The notes beneath the pieces were generated by a model. That model was not told the DNA's origin and made no database searches. It saw only the letters and a program-made list of their open reading frames with translations. A program made the position numbers and the translations under genes. A DNA stretch of 64,000 bases, taken from assembly GCF_004168285.1 (NCBI RefSeq), contig NZ_SEWF01000012.1:103252-167251 (forward strand), read 5' to 3'. Below, in pieces: positions 1 through 7,566 of this stretch (its first letter is position 1; each line of letters opens with the position of its first letter). The stretch is from Emticicia agri. GTDB lineage: Bacteria > Bacteroidota > Bacteroidia > Cytophagales > Spirosomataceae.

Positions 1-555
1 GGCGGTTTTGGTGGTATGGGTGGTGGTGCCTCATCAAGTGGTTTGAATCTATTTATTAATGGCGGCTACTTATACCTGAATGCCGGAGGCGATGGCTTAG
101 ATGCCAATGGCTCTATTACCATGACAGGCGGTACTGTCATTGTAGATGGCCCTACTGCCAATAACAACGCTTCTTTAGATTATGATGGCTCGTTTAAAAT
201 TACCGGAGGCTTGCTGATAGCTGTTGGCAGTTCGGGCATGGCGCAGGTACCCGGTACTACTTCTACACAAAATTCTGTACTGGTTAATTTTACGGCCGCC
301 CAGAATGCGGGTTCTTTAATCAATATTCAGAATGCAGATGGAAAATCAATAGTAACTTATAAACCTGCCAAGCGGTATCAGTCTATCGCTTTTTCGTCGA
401 AAGAACTGGCAAATGGTACATATAATGTATTTTTAGGGGGTAGCTCAACAGGAGCAGAAAAAGATGGTTTGTACACCGAAGGCACCTATACATCAGGTAC
501 TAAAAACACCAGCTTTACGGTATCAGGAGTGGTTACCAAAGTCAATGCACGTTAG
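1..555 (+). CDS. Carbohydrate-binding domain protein (DUF4353-like), C-terminal part
   Basis: The reading frame is open from base 1, so the gene begins before the window; 184 codons are visible. The product is rich in Gly, Asn and Ser and shows repeated short beta-strand units (NGGYLYLNAGGDGLDANGS, then MTGGTVIVDGP), the pattern of the right-handed beta-helix carbohydrate-binding family DUF4353 (cthe_2159-like). Such proteins are secreted, bind polysaccharide and are thought to bind calcium; this is family knowledge, not shown here. The last 60 residues form a small beta-rich C-terminal region. The stop codon TAG is completed by the first base of an inserted repeat at 555, so the original C-terminus may have been slightly different. 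Confidence 0.75.
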   Translation, partial: GGFGGMGGGASSSGLNLFINGGYLYLNAGGDGLDANGSITMTGGTVIVDGPTANNNASLDYDGSFKITGGLLIAVGSSGMAQVPGTTSTQNSVLVNFTAAQNAGSLINIQNADGKSIVTYKPAKRYQSIAFSSKELANGTYNVFLGGSSTGAEKDGLYTEGTYTSGTKNTSFTVSGVVTKVNAR

Positions 556-757
556 AAACTGTTTGAGTTAATCTTATTGAATTAAAAAAGGCGATTTTTG
601 TTCAATCCTGCGCTTTAAAAATCCCGCGCGGCGTCCGCTCATTTAGCTCAGTTCCACTGCGGCTGCTAAACTCCGGTTTTTAAATCTTGTCTTGAAGCAA
701 AAACCGCCGCGCGGCGGACCGCTCTTTTTTACCTTCAAAATTTAACTCAAACAGTTC
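555..757. mobile_element. MITE-like element, copy 1
   Basis: This non-coding element of about 203 bp is bounded by near-perfect inverted repeats: GAAACTGTTTGAGTTAA at 555-571 and TTAACTCAAACAGTTC at 742-757 (one base missing at the outer end). TTA flanks both sides (552-554 and 758-760), consistent with a 3-bp target duplication. A 32-nt core at 618-649 and a 17-nt block at 664-680 are identical to a second copy at 28804-28976. Copy 1 has 14 extra bases between the two blocks. A GC-rich palindrome lies near 706-722. No transposase is encoded, so it would be moved in trans. Confidence 0.8.
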
Positions 758-792
758 TTAAATTTCTTATTTCATATTCGTTAGTTTGGAAA

Positions 793-819
793 GGCTGCCC
801 AGTTTGGGTAGCTTTTTTT
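793..819 (+). terminator. Rho-independent terminator
   Basis: GCTGCCCA (794-801) pairs with TGGGTAGC (805-812) with one G-U pair, followed by seven T. It sits downstream of the gene ending at 555. The MITE lies between that gene and this terminator. Confidence 0.7.
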
Positions 820-873
820 ATGGTGGTTAAACCACACTTTTTTTGCCACTAAAAAACATTTAGTAGATAAGTT

Positions 874-903
874 TTGTGGTTCTTTTGAAAATAATTATTT
901 TGC
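874..903 (+). promoter_or_regulatory. Candidate promoter of the retron operon
   Basis: TTG at 874-876, a 19-bp spacer and TATTTTGC at 896-903 fit the Bacteroidota sigma factor (-33 TTG, -7 TAnnTTTG) with one T missing from the -7 box. The same unusual box and the same spacing occur before the retron RNA at 7288-7317. The first gene starts 35 bp downstream. Confidence 0.45.
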
Positions 904-937
904 CACCGCAACAATGTGACACGGATAAATTCTTAGT

Positions 938-3900
938 ATGAAGCTCGTCAAGCAGTCAAAGTTATTCTTCAAAGAAGGCAATTCTGATAAAGTTTATGAA
1001 ATAGACTTATGTGAGGTTGGAAGTAATCAATACGTCGTAAATTTTCGATTTGGTAAGCGTGGCAGTACCCTGAAAGAAGGTACCAAGACAGATAAACCTG
1101 TTAGTCTGAATAGCGCCCAACAGGTTTTTGACACCCTGGAAGCTGAAAAACGCCGCAAGGGTTATCAGTCAGAACAGGAAATGTTTCAGGCATTGCCAAC
1201 GCTCGCAGAATTAGCTTCTACAGCCAGTATTGAAAATGCCCTGCTGAAAAGATTACAGGGTTTTATTGATGGCAGAAACCCACTCAAATCTCAATGGAAG
1301 CCCTCAAGGGTTATCTGGAAAGTCGGGGAGTTAAAACTCAAAGAAGCAGTACCTTATATTATAAGACTGACCGACAGAGGCGACGAAATGCAAAGATATA
1401 CCGCTTTGTGGGCTTTAGGTCGCATAAGCGATGCAGCGGCCATTCAAACCCTGAAATTCTACTTTTCTAATCCCAAATACTCTGATAAAGTCCGTCGCAT
1501 TGCAGGTGCATCATTATTGCAGATGCTCACCGGCGATGAACGAAAAGAACATATTGCTTTTTATACCGAACGTTTACCGGAAGATTTAAAAACAGCGATT
1601 CAGAATCCGGCAATTTTACAGGAAATTCTTCCTCAGAAAGTCTTACAGCAAACACAAACCACTTATGATTTTCTGGAAGACCTCTATCTGATTTCGGTTG
1701 AGTATCCGGCTATTAAACCCATCCTAATAAACCTACTGAAAGAAATTCCATTGAAGCCAGGCTATTTCAGGGCTGTGAGGCATATTCTGAAAATAGCTGA
1801 ACTTAGAGACGATTTTGAGGTATTGGGTCTGCTTTCCTACCGATTTGAAAGAACACTGCAGATGTTTGATAAGCCTGTGAGCTACGGGTATGACGATGAA
1901 GAAAGCCGTGAGAGCACCCTATACGTAACAGCAATTGGCAAATCTGTAAAGGTAAAATCGGAACTCAAAAAAAATGACAGCCGATTGGCTTATTCAGACA
2001 GAACAAGGGGCTATCTGATTCGCAAGTCCTTACGATTACTGAAAGAATCGGGGGCTAATCAACAAGACGAATATATAAAATTAGCCTTAGCGATTTTACT
2101 CTCTTATGATTCAGAAAAAGATTATAGAGACGGGTATTCAAGAGACAATTTCCGATATTTAAACAATTATCAGAACTGGGAAAATGTCCGTACTTTTTAC
2201 CCGCCTTATGCCAATGCGGTTTTAATGAATCTCATTCTGTACGGTGGTGGCACTCGATTGACCTTTGCCGGAAATGCCTGGGCACTTTCAGAAAAACAGT
2301 TGATTGGTTCAAGCCAACCGAATTTAGTCAGAAATACAGTTCAGCCCAATCAGGAAAACAACCTGGTGAACAGGGTTTTTAACTCTATCTTCTCTTTATT
2401 TTCAAAGCCTGACCAACCCAATGACAGTTCCAATCGCCCGTCTATAGATCAACAATTGGAACCTATGAAAACTGAAGTTGCCAAAATACGTCGGGAAGAA
2501 CTCTATCCTGAATTATGGGATAAATTTCCGCAGGCTTATATTCAGCTTTTGCTGAAAGCTAAGGTTGATAATATACACCTGTTTGCTTATAAAAACCTTA
2601 CACAGCACCCCGATTACGAAAAAATAAAAGCTAAAATAGACTGGCGATTATTAGAACTGCTTCTTTCGTCAAAATATACACTTCCGGCTACCTATGGATT
2701 AGAGATTGTTAAGGAGAAACTGGAACAGAACGCCGAAAGAAGCATTATTCTTGCGTTACTGAACAGCCCTTTTCAGGCCGCAAGAGAATTGGGACAGGGA
2801 TATATCAGTAAAGACTTAGCGGCTTATTTCAATGAAACAACTCTGTTGAGCAACCTGATTTTCTCTAAATATTCAGATGTAAGACAATGGGTAAATAAAA
2901 CCCTAAGCACATATCCGCTTTCTGATAGCCAGAAACAGGTATTGGTTGGCAGAGGCTTAGGTCTGATAAATACCTTACAGGAAAATACGGAAGAGAACAA
3001 TCTTATTATTAAAGATGGTACAGCAGTATTATTAAACGTTTGTGCAGATTTACTGAAAGGACTCAATGACTCCATGATAGTTGACCTGCTCAAAACTCCT
3101 GTAGAAGCTACACAGGTTTTTGCCGTAAAAATCATCACCCTAAAAAATACACAGCCACCTGCCGAAATTTTATCTTCATTGCTGATAAGCCCGTTTGAAC
3201 AGGTACGCAAAGCCGGAGCCGAATTGTTGAGCAAATTAAAAGAAGTACTGGCTACAAATAAGGATTACGCTACCGGATTAGTCAACTTCCTTGTCCCTTT
3301 CATGACCCGCAAAGAGCCGTATGAGGGGCTGCATGAAGACATCAGAAAAATTCTGACTCATCAACTGGTGAATTACCTCCAGTCTGTTGATAGTACTACC
3401 ATTATCCGGTTGATTCATGCCAATTACAGACCTGCGCAGGATTTGGGACTGGTGTTGCTCAGACAATATATAAACCCGGATATACTCACTATCAGACATA
3501 TTATCGACATTGGCAATCATGAAATGATAGCCTACCGTGAATGGGTATGGAGCTTTTTTAACGAGTCTGTGGCTCGCATTAAATATGAAAGAGACGAGGC
3601 TATTCGCCTGTTAGACTCCAAATGGGACGATAACCGTGCTTTTGCCATTCATTTCTTCCGTACGAATTTCACACAGGACGATTGGAGCCCTGAAGTATTG
3701 GCAGGTATTGTTGATAGTGTGAAACCAGATATTGAAGCCTTTGGTCGGGAGTTAATCAGCAGATTTTTTGATGAAGAACAGGGAGAAGAATATCTGCTTA
3801 AACTCAGCCAGCACCCAAGTGTCAGTGTACAATTATTTGCCACTAATTACCTGCAAAGATTTGCCACAGGAGATGCCAGTAAATTAGCCGGCCTTGCCAC

Positions 3901-4165
3901 CTATTTCCGTTCTGCCCTCACAAGGGTCAACAAAGGCAGAAGTGCTAAAGCAAGAATATTTGCTTTTTTACATCAGGAAGCCATGCAGTCAGCCGAAGCA
4001 GCAGAGATAGTTGCCGATATACTAAGGGATATTTCTGCAACCGTATCAATAGAAGACAAAGCCATTTGTATAACCATCATGCGAGATTTGCAGAAAAAAT
4101 ACAATAATTTATCTGTGCCGATTAAGGTACTTGATTTCCCGACAAAAGCAGTAAACGTTCATTAA
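938..4165 (+). CDS. WGR-domain + HEAT/ARM-repeat protein (retron-associated)
   Basis: This 1075-residue cytoplasmic protein opens with a WGR domain (about residues 1-85; the WGR-type signature reads FRFGKRG near residue 37, followed by the KGY-containing helix). WGR domains are nucleic-acid- and protein-binding modules known from PARPs and bacterial MolR-like proteins. Most of the rest is alpha-helical in repeated pairs typical of HEAT/ARM solenoids (for example TDRGDEMQRYTALWALGRI around 150-170 and DNRAFAIHFFRTNF around 900). No catalytic motif is apparent. It is the first gene of a tight block: the next gene starts 14 bp after its stop. Its position before a winged-helix/SWIM gene and a retron RT marks it as the ARM partner of a type-XIII-like retron (inferred). 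The ATG start follows a candidate promoter and leaves the WGR domain intact. Confidence 0.8.
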   Translation: MKLVKQSKLFFKEGNSDKVYEIDLCEVGSNQYVVNFRFGKRGSTLKEGTKTDKPVSLNSAQQVFDTLEAEKRRKGYQSEQEMFQALPTLAELASTASIENALLKRLQGFIDGRNPLKSQWKPSRVIWKVGELKLKEAVPYIIRLTDRGDEMQRYTALWALGRISDAAAIQTLKFYFSNPKYSDKVRRIAGASLLQMLTGDERKEHIAFYTERLPEDLKTAIQNPAILQEILPQKVLQQTQTTYDFLEDLYLISVEYPAIKPILINLLKEIPLKPGYFRAVRHILKIAELRDDFEVLGLLSYRFERTLQMFDKPVSYGYDDEESRESTLYVTAIGKSVKVKSELKKNDSRLAYSDRTRGYLIRKSLRLLKESGANQQDEYIKLALAILLSYDSEKDYRDGYSRDNFRYLNNYQNWENVRTFYPPYANAVLMNLILYGGGTRLTFAGNAWALSEKQLIGSSQPNLVRNTVQPNQENNLVNRVFNSIFSLFSKPDQPNDSSNRPSIDQQLEPMKTEVAKIRREELYPELWDKFPQAYIQLLLKAKVDNIHLFAYKNLTQHPDYEKIKAKIDWRLLELLLSSKYTLPATYGLEIVKEKLEQNAERSIILALLNSPFQAARELGQGYISKDLAAYFNETTLLSNLIFSKYSDVRQWVNKTLSTYPLSDSQKQVLVGRGLGLINTLQENTEENNLIIKDGTAVLLNVCADLLKGLNDSMIVDLLKTPVEATQVFAVKIITLKNTQPPAEILSSLLISPFEQVRKAGAELLSKLKEVLATNKDYATGLVNFLVPFMTRKEPYEGLHEDIRKILTHQLVNYLQSVDSTTIIRLIHANYRPAQDLGLVLLRQYINPDILTIRHIIDIGNHEMIAYREWVWSFFNESVARIKYERDEAIRLLDSKWDDNRAFAIHFFRTNFTQDDWSPEVLAGIVDSVKPDIEAFGRELISRFFDEEQGEEYLLKLSQHPSVSVQLFATNYLQRFATGDASKLAGLATYFRSALTRVNKGRSAKARIFAFLHQEAMQSAEAAEIVADILRDISATVSIEDKAICITIMRDLQKKYNNLSVPIKVLDFPTKAVNVH

Positions 4166-4179
4166 ATTCCACATAAACT

Positions 4180-5625
4180 ATGACCAAAACCTATCTTGAA
4201 TTATCGGAAGAGCAAGGCTCTGCCCATAAATTTTATGAAGTAACCATCGACGACGCCAATACTGTATCCGTCAGATTTGGCAGAATCGGCGATAGCGGAC
4301 AATCGCAAAGCAGTTCGTTTGCTACCCTTACTGAAGCACAGGCTTTTGCCGACAAAAAAATAAAAGATAAACAGAAAAAAGGCTATGCGGTTGCTGTTCA
4401 GGGGCAAGGTCAGAAACGTTCCATTACCCGAAGAGCCGTGGAGAGTCGCCCTGCGCAAATCAAATATAGCTTACCTATTGTCTGGCGTTTTAAAACCGAA
4501 TCATCGGCTTTTGGCGTGTATGTTGACGAAAGAAGTTGTTGGGTAGGTAATGAAAAAGGAGACGTGTTCAGGCTGAATCATACCGGAGAAGTAGATTTAC
4601 ACCACCGCCTGCCTGATGGGGTAAAATGTATTGTAGCCGATAACGACTGGATTTATATAGGTTGCGATGATGGCAATGTATATGACCTGACCGGAAAGAG
4701 GCCAAGGTTATCTTACGAAATTCAGGAGAAAATAGAAATCTACTGGTTAGATATTAACGATGGTTTGTTGGGAGTATCAAGTGCCAATGGTTCGGCCACT
4801 GTTATCAACTACGAAGACGAGGAGCAATGGAGCAACAAACAAGATGGCACAGCGGCCTGGATGATGCGTTGCGACGACCGTGGCAAAGTATTCTGTGGGG
4901 ATTCGGTGGGAATTGTGTGCTATAATGGCCCTGACGGACGATTTGAATGGAAAACTCCTACTGAAGGGGCAGTATTATTCGGCTGGATTCAGAATAACAA
5001 TATCTATGCTGCCACAGGGCGTAATATGGTGCAGGCTTTCTCAAAAGATGGAACTCATCTGAAAAACTATCGTACTGATGCAGTGGTATATTCCTGCGCT
5101 ACATCGCCTGACGGTGCTTATATTTTTGCCGGAGACAATTATTCTTCTATCTATTGTTTTGATGAAGCAGGCAATCGTCTATGGAAATTAGCCTCGGGTT
5201 GCGGTTCGGCCTTATCTATGCAATATTTCAATGAGCATCTGTACATTGTAACTACCGACGGCTCTATTGCTTGTATTGATGCCAGACAGGAATCTATTAC
5301 ACAGGCACAGGCAGGTGTATTACCGCAAGTAAAAGATGTGAAAATTGCTGCCACACAATTGTCAGAAGCAATGGCTTTGAGCGATACGGCCATTGTAGAA
5401 ACAGCTGCCGCCAATGCCACAGGTATATTGGTGAAATGTATAAAAGAAGGTAGCAGCCTTCGGGTGAAACCATTGAGTGATGGGTATCATAAAGACTGGT
5501 ACGTACAGTTCCCTAAGAACCTTCGGGAAGAAAATGCCATTTACATTGTTGATGATTTAAGAGAAGCCACCCAGGGAGGATTCTATAGAGTTTTTGGGAA
5601 TATCCTAAAATATAACCAGAATTAA
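4180..5625 (+). CDS. WGR-domain + beta-propeller protein (retron-associated)
   Basis: This 481-residue protein also starts with a WGR domain (residues 1-75, signature VRFGRIGDSG near residue 30). A WD40/PQQ-like propeller follows (about 100-395), shown by repeated blades such as WVGNEKGDVFRLNHTG, WIYIGCDDGNVYDLTG, IFAGDNYSSIYCFDEAG and YIVTTDGSIACIDA. A conserved C-terminal module (about 425-478, containing VQFPKNLREENAIYIVDDL and FYRVFG) completes it. There is no signal peptide. It lies 14 bp after the ARM-repeat gene and only 2 bp before the SWIM gene, so all three are almost certainly co-transcribed. Two adjacent proteins sharing the same N-terminal domain suggest that both bind the same nucleic acid or partner. 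A propeller subunit is not part of the retron classes I remember, so its role here is inferred from position. Confidence 0.75.
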   Translation: MTKTYLELSEEQGSAHKFYEVTIDDANTVSVRFGRIGDSGQSQSSSFATLTEAQAFADKKIKDKQKKGYAVAVQGQGQKRSITRRAVESRPAQIKYSLPIVWRFKTESSAFGVYVDERSCWVGNEKGDVFRLNHTGEVDLHHRLPDGVKCIVADNDWIYIGCDDGNVYDLTGKRPRLSYEIQEKIEIYWLDINDGLLGVSSANGSATVINYEDEEQWSNKQDGTAAWMMRCDDRGKVFCGDSVGIVCYNGPDGRFEWKTPTEGAVLFGWIQNNNIYAATGRNMVQAFSKDGTHLKNYRTDAVVYSCATSPDGAYIFAGDNYSSIYCFDEAGNRLWKLASGCGSALSMQYFNEHLYIVTTDGSIACIDARQESITQAQAGVLPQVKDVKIAATQLSEAMALSDTAIVETAAANATGILVKCIKEGSSLRVKPLSDGYHKDWYVQFPKNLREENAIYIVDDLREATQGGFYRVFGNILKYNQN

Positions 5626-5627
5626 TT

Positions 5628-7268
5628 ATGCTATTCAATTATAAATACGGCGGTACTACTTCGGTAGTAAGTAATGCAAATTCCGTCGGAATGTCTTTTG
5701 CGCCTGACACCTTAAGAGAACCTACTTTTTTTGTAGGCAAACTGAATAAAAAAATTGCATTCAGAGAAGCCATATCAGCATTGCACGATGTGGTGGTATC
5801 TGATATGCGGTTTAAGCCTAAAGATAAAACCGCCTATAAAGAATGGGCGGCTCAACAGGAAAAAATCTGGCTTTCGGAGTTTGTAGCCGATTTGCAGATA
5901 GAAAGTGTGAAAGAGCGCATGGCGGTAGTAAGAGAAGAACTGCAACAAATCTATAAAGAAAGAAGCAGAGTAACAGGCCCTTTTCAGACGGCTACCAGAC
6001 AGTATTTCGATTTTCTTTATCAGAAAGACAGAGACCGCTGGTTTGTGTTAGACCCGGTAATTACGGTTCATCCTGACGAGGTTTTCTTCGAGTGTTTCAG
6101 TCAGGACGAATCGACTTATGGGAAGTTAGAAACCAATTATAATGTCTTTAAAGAAATCAATGAGTTTGAATGTGGCACAACCAATATTGATTATTCATCA
6201 GCCTTATATAACGAGTTTCAGAAGATAAGAGAATATAAAGAGACTGATTTCAAGATAGACCCTTCAGGGTTTACGGTAAAAACCACCAACGAAGAAGAAT
6301 ATAAAGAGGTAAAAATTGATTTGCCCGATAGTTGGGTACGTGGTTTTTTACAGGTAAGTTCGGCTATGACGTTACCCACTACCAGTTTTGAGCTTCATCC
6401 GATGGATGTTTATAATATCTGTCTTTTATTACGGCGGTTCAAAGAAAAAGTAGGGCCTCGCTCAATCAAATTTATTTTAAGACCAAACGAACCCGTAACC
6501 CTGCTTTTTGAACCCTTTAATAAAGAAATTATCTGTGCAAGGTCTGTTTATACCGGAAACGAAGTTAAAACTATCAGAATCTGGGGCAGACGACGCCTGT
6601 TGATTCTGGAAAGGCTGATTCCGGTTGCCAGAAAATTCACGGTGTATCTGGTAGGTTCGGGGCTCCCCTCTTTTTATATTGCAGATTTAGGCGATATGAC
6701 CTATACATTGGGTTTATCGGGCTGGTCAGCCAACGACTGGTCAAGAGTCGGCAATTTTGACCTGATGGCTCCAAGAGCCGAGGTAGATGGTTTTACAGCA
6801 CAGAATATCTATAATGCACTTAGGGAAAACTGGTTTGAAAAACCAAAGGCTCTGGCTAAAAGACTGAATACGGATACCAAAACTGTATTCGGAGCTTTGG
6901 GGACATTCACACAGGCAGGTAAAACCATTTATGACCTAAATCAAGGCGTGTATAGAATCCGAGAATTATCAAGAGAACCTCTGCCAATTCATCAGTTACG
7001 CTTTGATAACCCCAGAGAAGAGCAGGCGAATACGCTGGTAAAAGAAAAAAAAGTACAAATCAGTACAGAAAAGACCGCTCAAGGCTTATCTATTACCGGA
7101 AACATCAAAGGACATTACCGTAATTTCAATGCGTCGGTATTCATTGATAACGACGAGCGGATTGCCCAGGCTACCTGCAATTGTGAGTTTTATATCAAAA
7201 ACAAACTTTACAAAGGACCCTGCGAGCATATTATTGCCTTGCGGATTGAGCAAAGGCAAAAGCAATAA
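5628..7268 (+). CDS. Winged-helix SWIM zinc-finger protein (retron-associated)
   Basis: The 546-residue product ends in a SWIM zinc finger: C517-x-C519 ... C532-x-H534 (ATCNCEF then GPCEHII). SWIM fingers bind DNA or proteins. A helix-turn-helix/winged-helix-like segment lies at about residues 388-447 (IYNALRENWFEKPKALAKRL ... GVYRI). Residues 1-380 are a mixed alpha/beta region that I do not recognise. The gene follows the WGR-propeller gene by 2 bp. The next 298 bp contain the retron RNA and then the RT gene. The combination winged helix + SWIM agrees with the WHSWIM component that I recall for type XIII retrons. The protein is probably the DNA- or msDNA-contacting subunit; this is inference. 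Confidence 0.8.
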   Translation: MLFNYKYGGTTSVVSNANSVGMSFAPDTLREPTFFVGKLNKKIAFREAISALHDVVVSDMRFKPKDKTAYKEWAAQQEKIWLSEFVADLQIESVKERMAVVREELQQIYKERSRVTGPFQTATRQYFDFLYQKDRDRWFVLDPVITVHPDEVFFECFSQDESTYGKLETNYNVFKEINEFECGTTNIDYSSALYNEFQKIREYKETDFKIDPSGFTVKTTNEEEYKEVKIDLPDSWVRGFLQVSSAMTLPTTSFELHPMDVYNICLLLRRFKEKVGPRSIKFILRPNEPVTLLFEPFNKEIICARSVYTGNEVKTIRIWGRRRLLILERLIPVARKFTVYLVGSGLPSFYIADLGDMTYTLGLSGWSANDWSRVGNFDLMAPRAEVDGFTAQNIYNALRENWFEKPKALAKRLNTDTKTVFGALGTFTQAGKTIYDLNQGVYRIRELSREPLPIHQLRFDNPREEQANTLVKEKKVQISTEKTAQGLSITGNIKGHYRNFNASVFIDNDERIAQATCNCEFYIKNKLYKGPCEHIIALRIEQRQKQ

Positions 7269-7287
7269 ATAAATTAGATTAATCTAT

Positions 7288-7317
7288 TTGTAAACAAAAA
7301 CAATTCAACTATTTTGC
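7288..7317 (+). promoter_or_regulatory. Candidate promoter of the retron RNA
   Basis: TTG at 7288-7290, a 19-bp spacer and TATTTTGC at 7310-7317. Bacteroidota transcripts begin about 4-7 bases after this box, which places the start at about 7321-7324; the retron a1 repeat starts at 7322. Sequence and spacing match the candidate promoter at 874-903. Confidence 0.5.
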
Positions 7318-7321
7318 AACA

Positions 7322-7551
7322 GCAAAGTGAGAAGTACTGAATACCTTGCATTCCGAAAGGAAAGAACGATGTATCGTCGTTCATGACACAAGACTTCACA
7401 CGCATCACTAAATACAATCTTTACTGTGAGGGGGGCTACTATAATACCTTTTACAGTAAAAGCTCCGGGAGCTTAAAAGGTATTATAGTAGCCCCCCTCT
7501 TGGAGTTGATTGATTTAGTCTGGAGTACCATCGAAGGTTTTCTCACTTTGC
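7322..7551 (+). ncRNA. Retron msr-msd non-coding RNA
   Basis: The segment is bounded by a perfect 12-bp inverted repeat, GCAAAGTGAGAA (7322-7333) and TTCTCACTTTGC (7540-7551), matching the a1/a2 stem of retrons. Inside, the msr part shows a GAAA tetraloop hairpin (TTCC/GGAA, 7351-7362) and a second hairpin (GAACGA 7364-7369 with TCGTTC 7377-7382). The msd part is a perfect 26-bp stem, 7428-7453 with 7474-7499, starting GAGGGGGGCTACTATAATAC. Its 20-nt loop holds another small palindrome (AGCTCCGGGAGCT, 7461-7473). The RT would copy the msd part into DNA joined to the RNA through a branching G near a1; I cannot assign that G. The RT gene starts 15 bp after a2. Neither strand has a plausible ORF here. 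Confidence 0.9.
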
Positions 7552-7566
7552 CAAATTAACCCTGCT

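Noticed and set aside
2824..3234. Minus-strand frame inside the ARM-repeat gene
   Set aside because: Antisense shadow; no start context and the plus-strand gene is clearly coding.
7428..7499. Interpreting the 26-bp stem as a plain transcription terminator
   Set aside because: No poly-T tail follows, the stem is far longer than needed, and it is framed by a1/a2 repeats and a retron RT.
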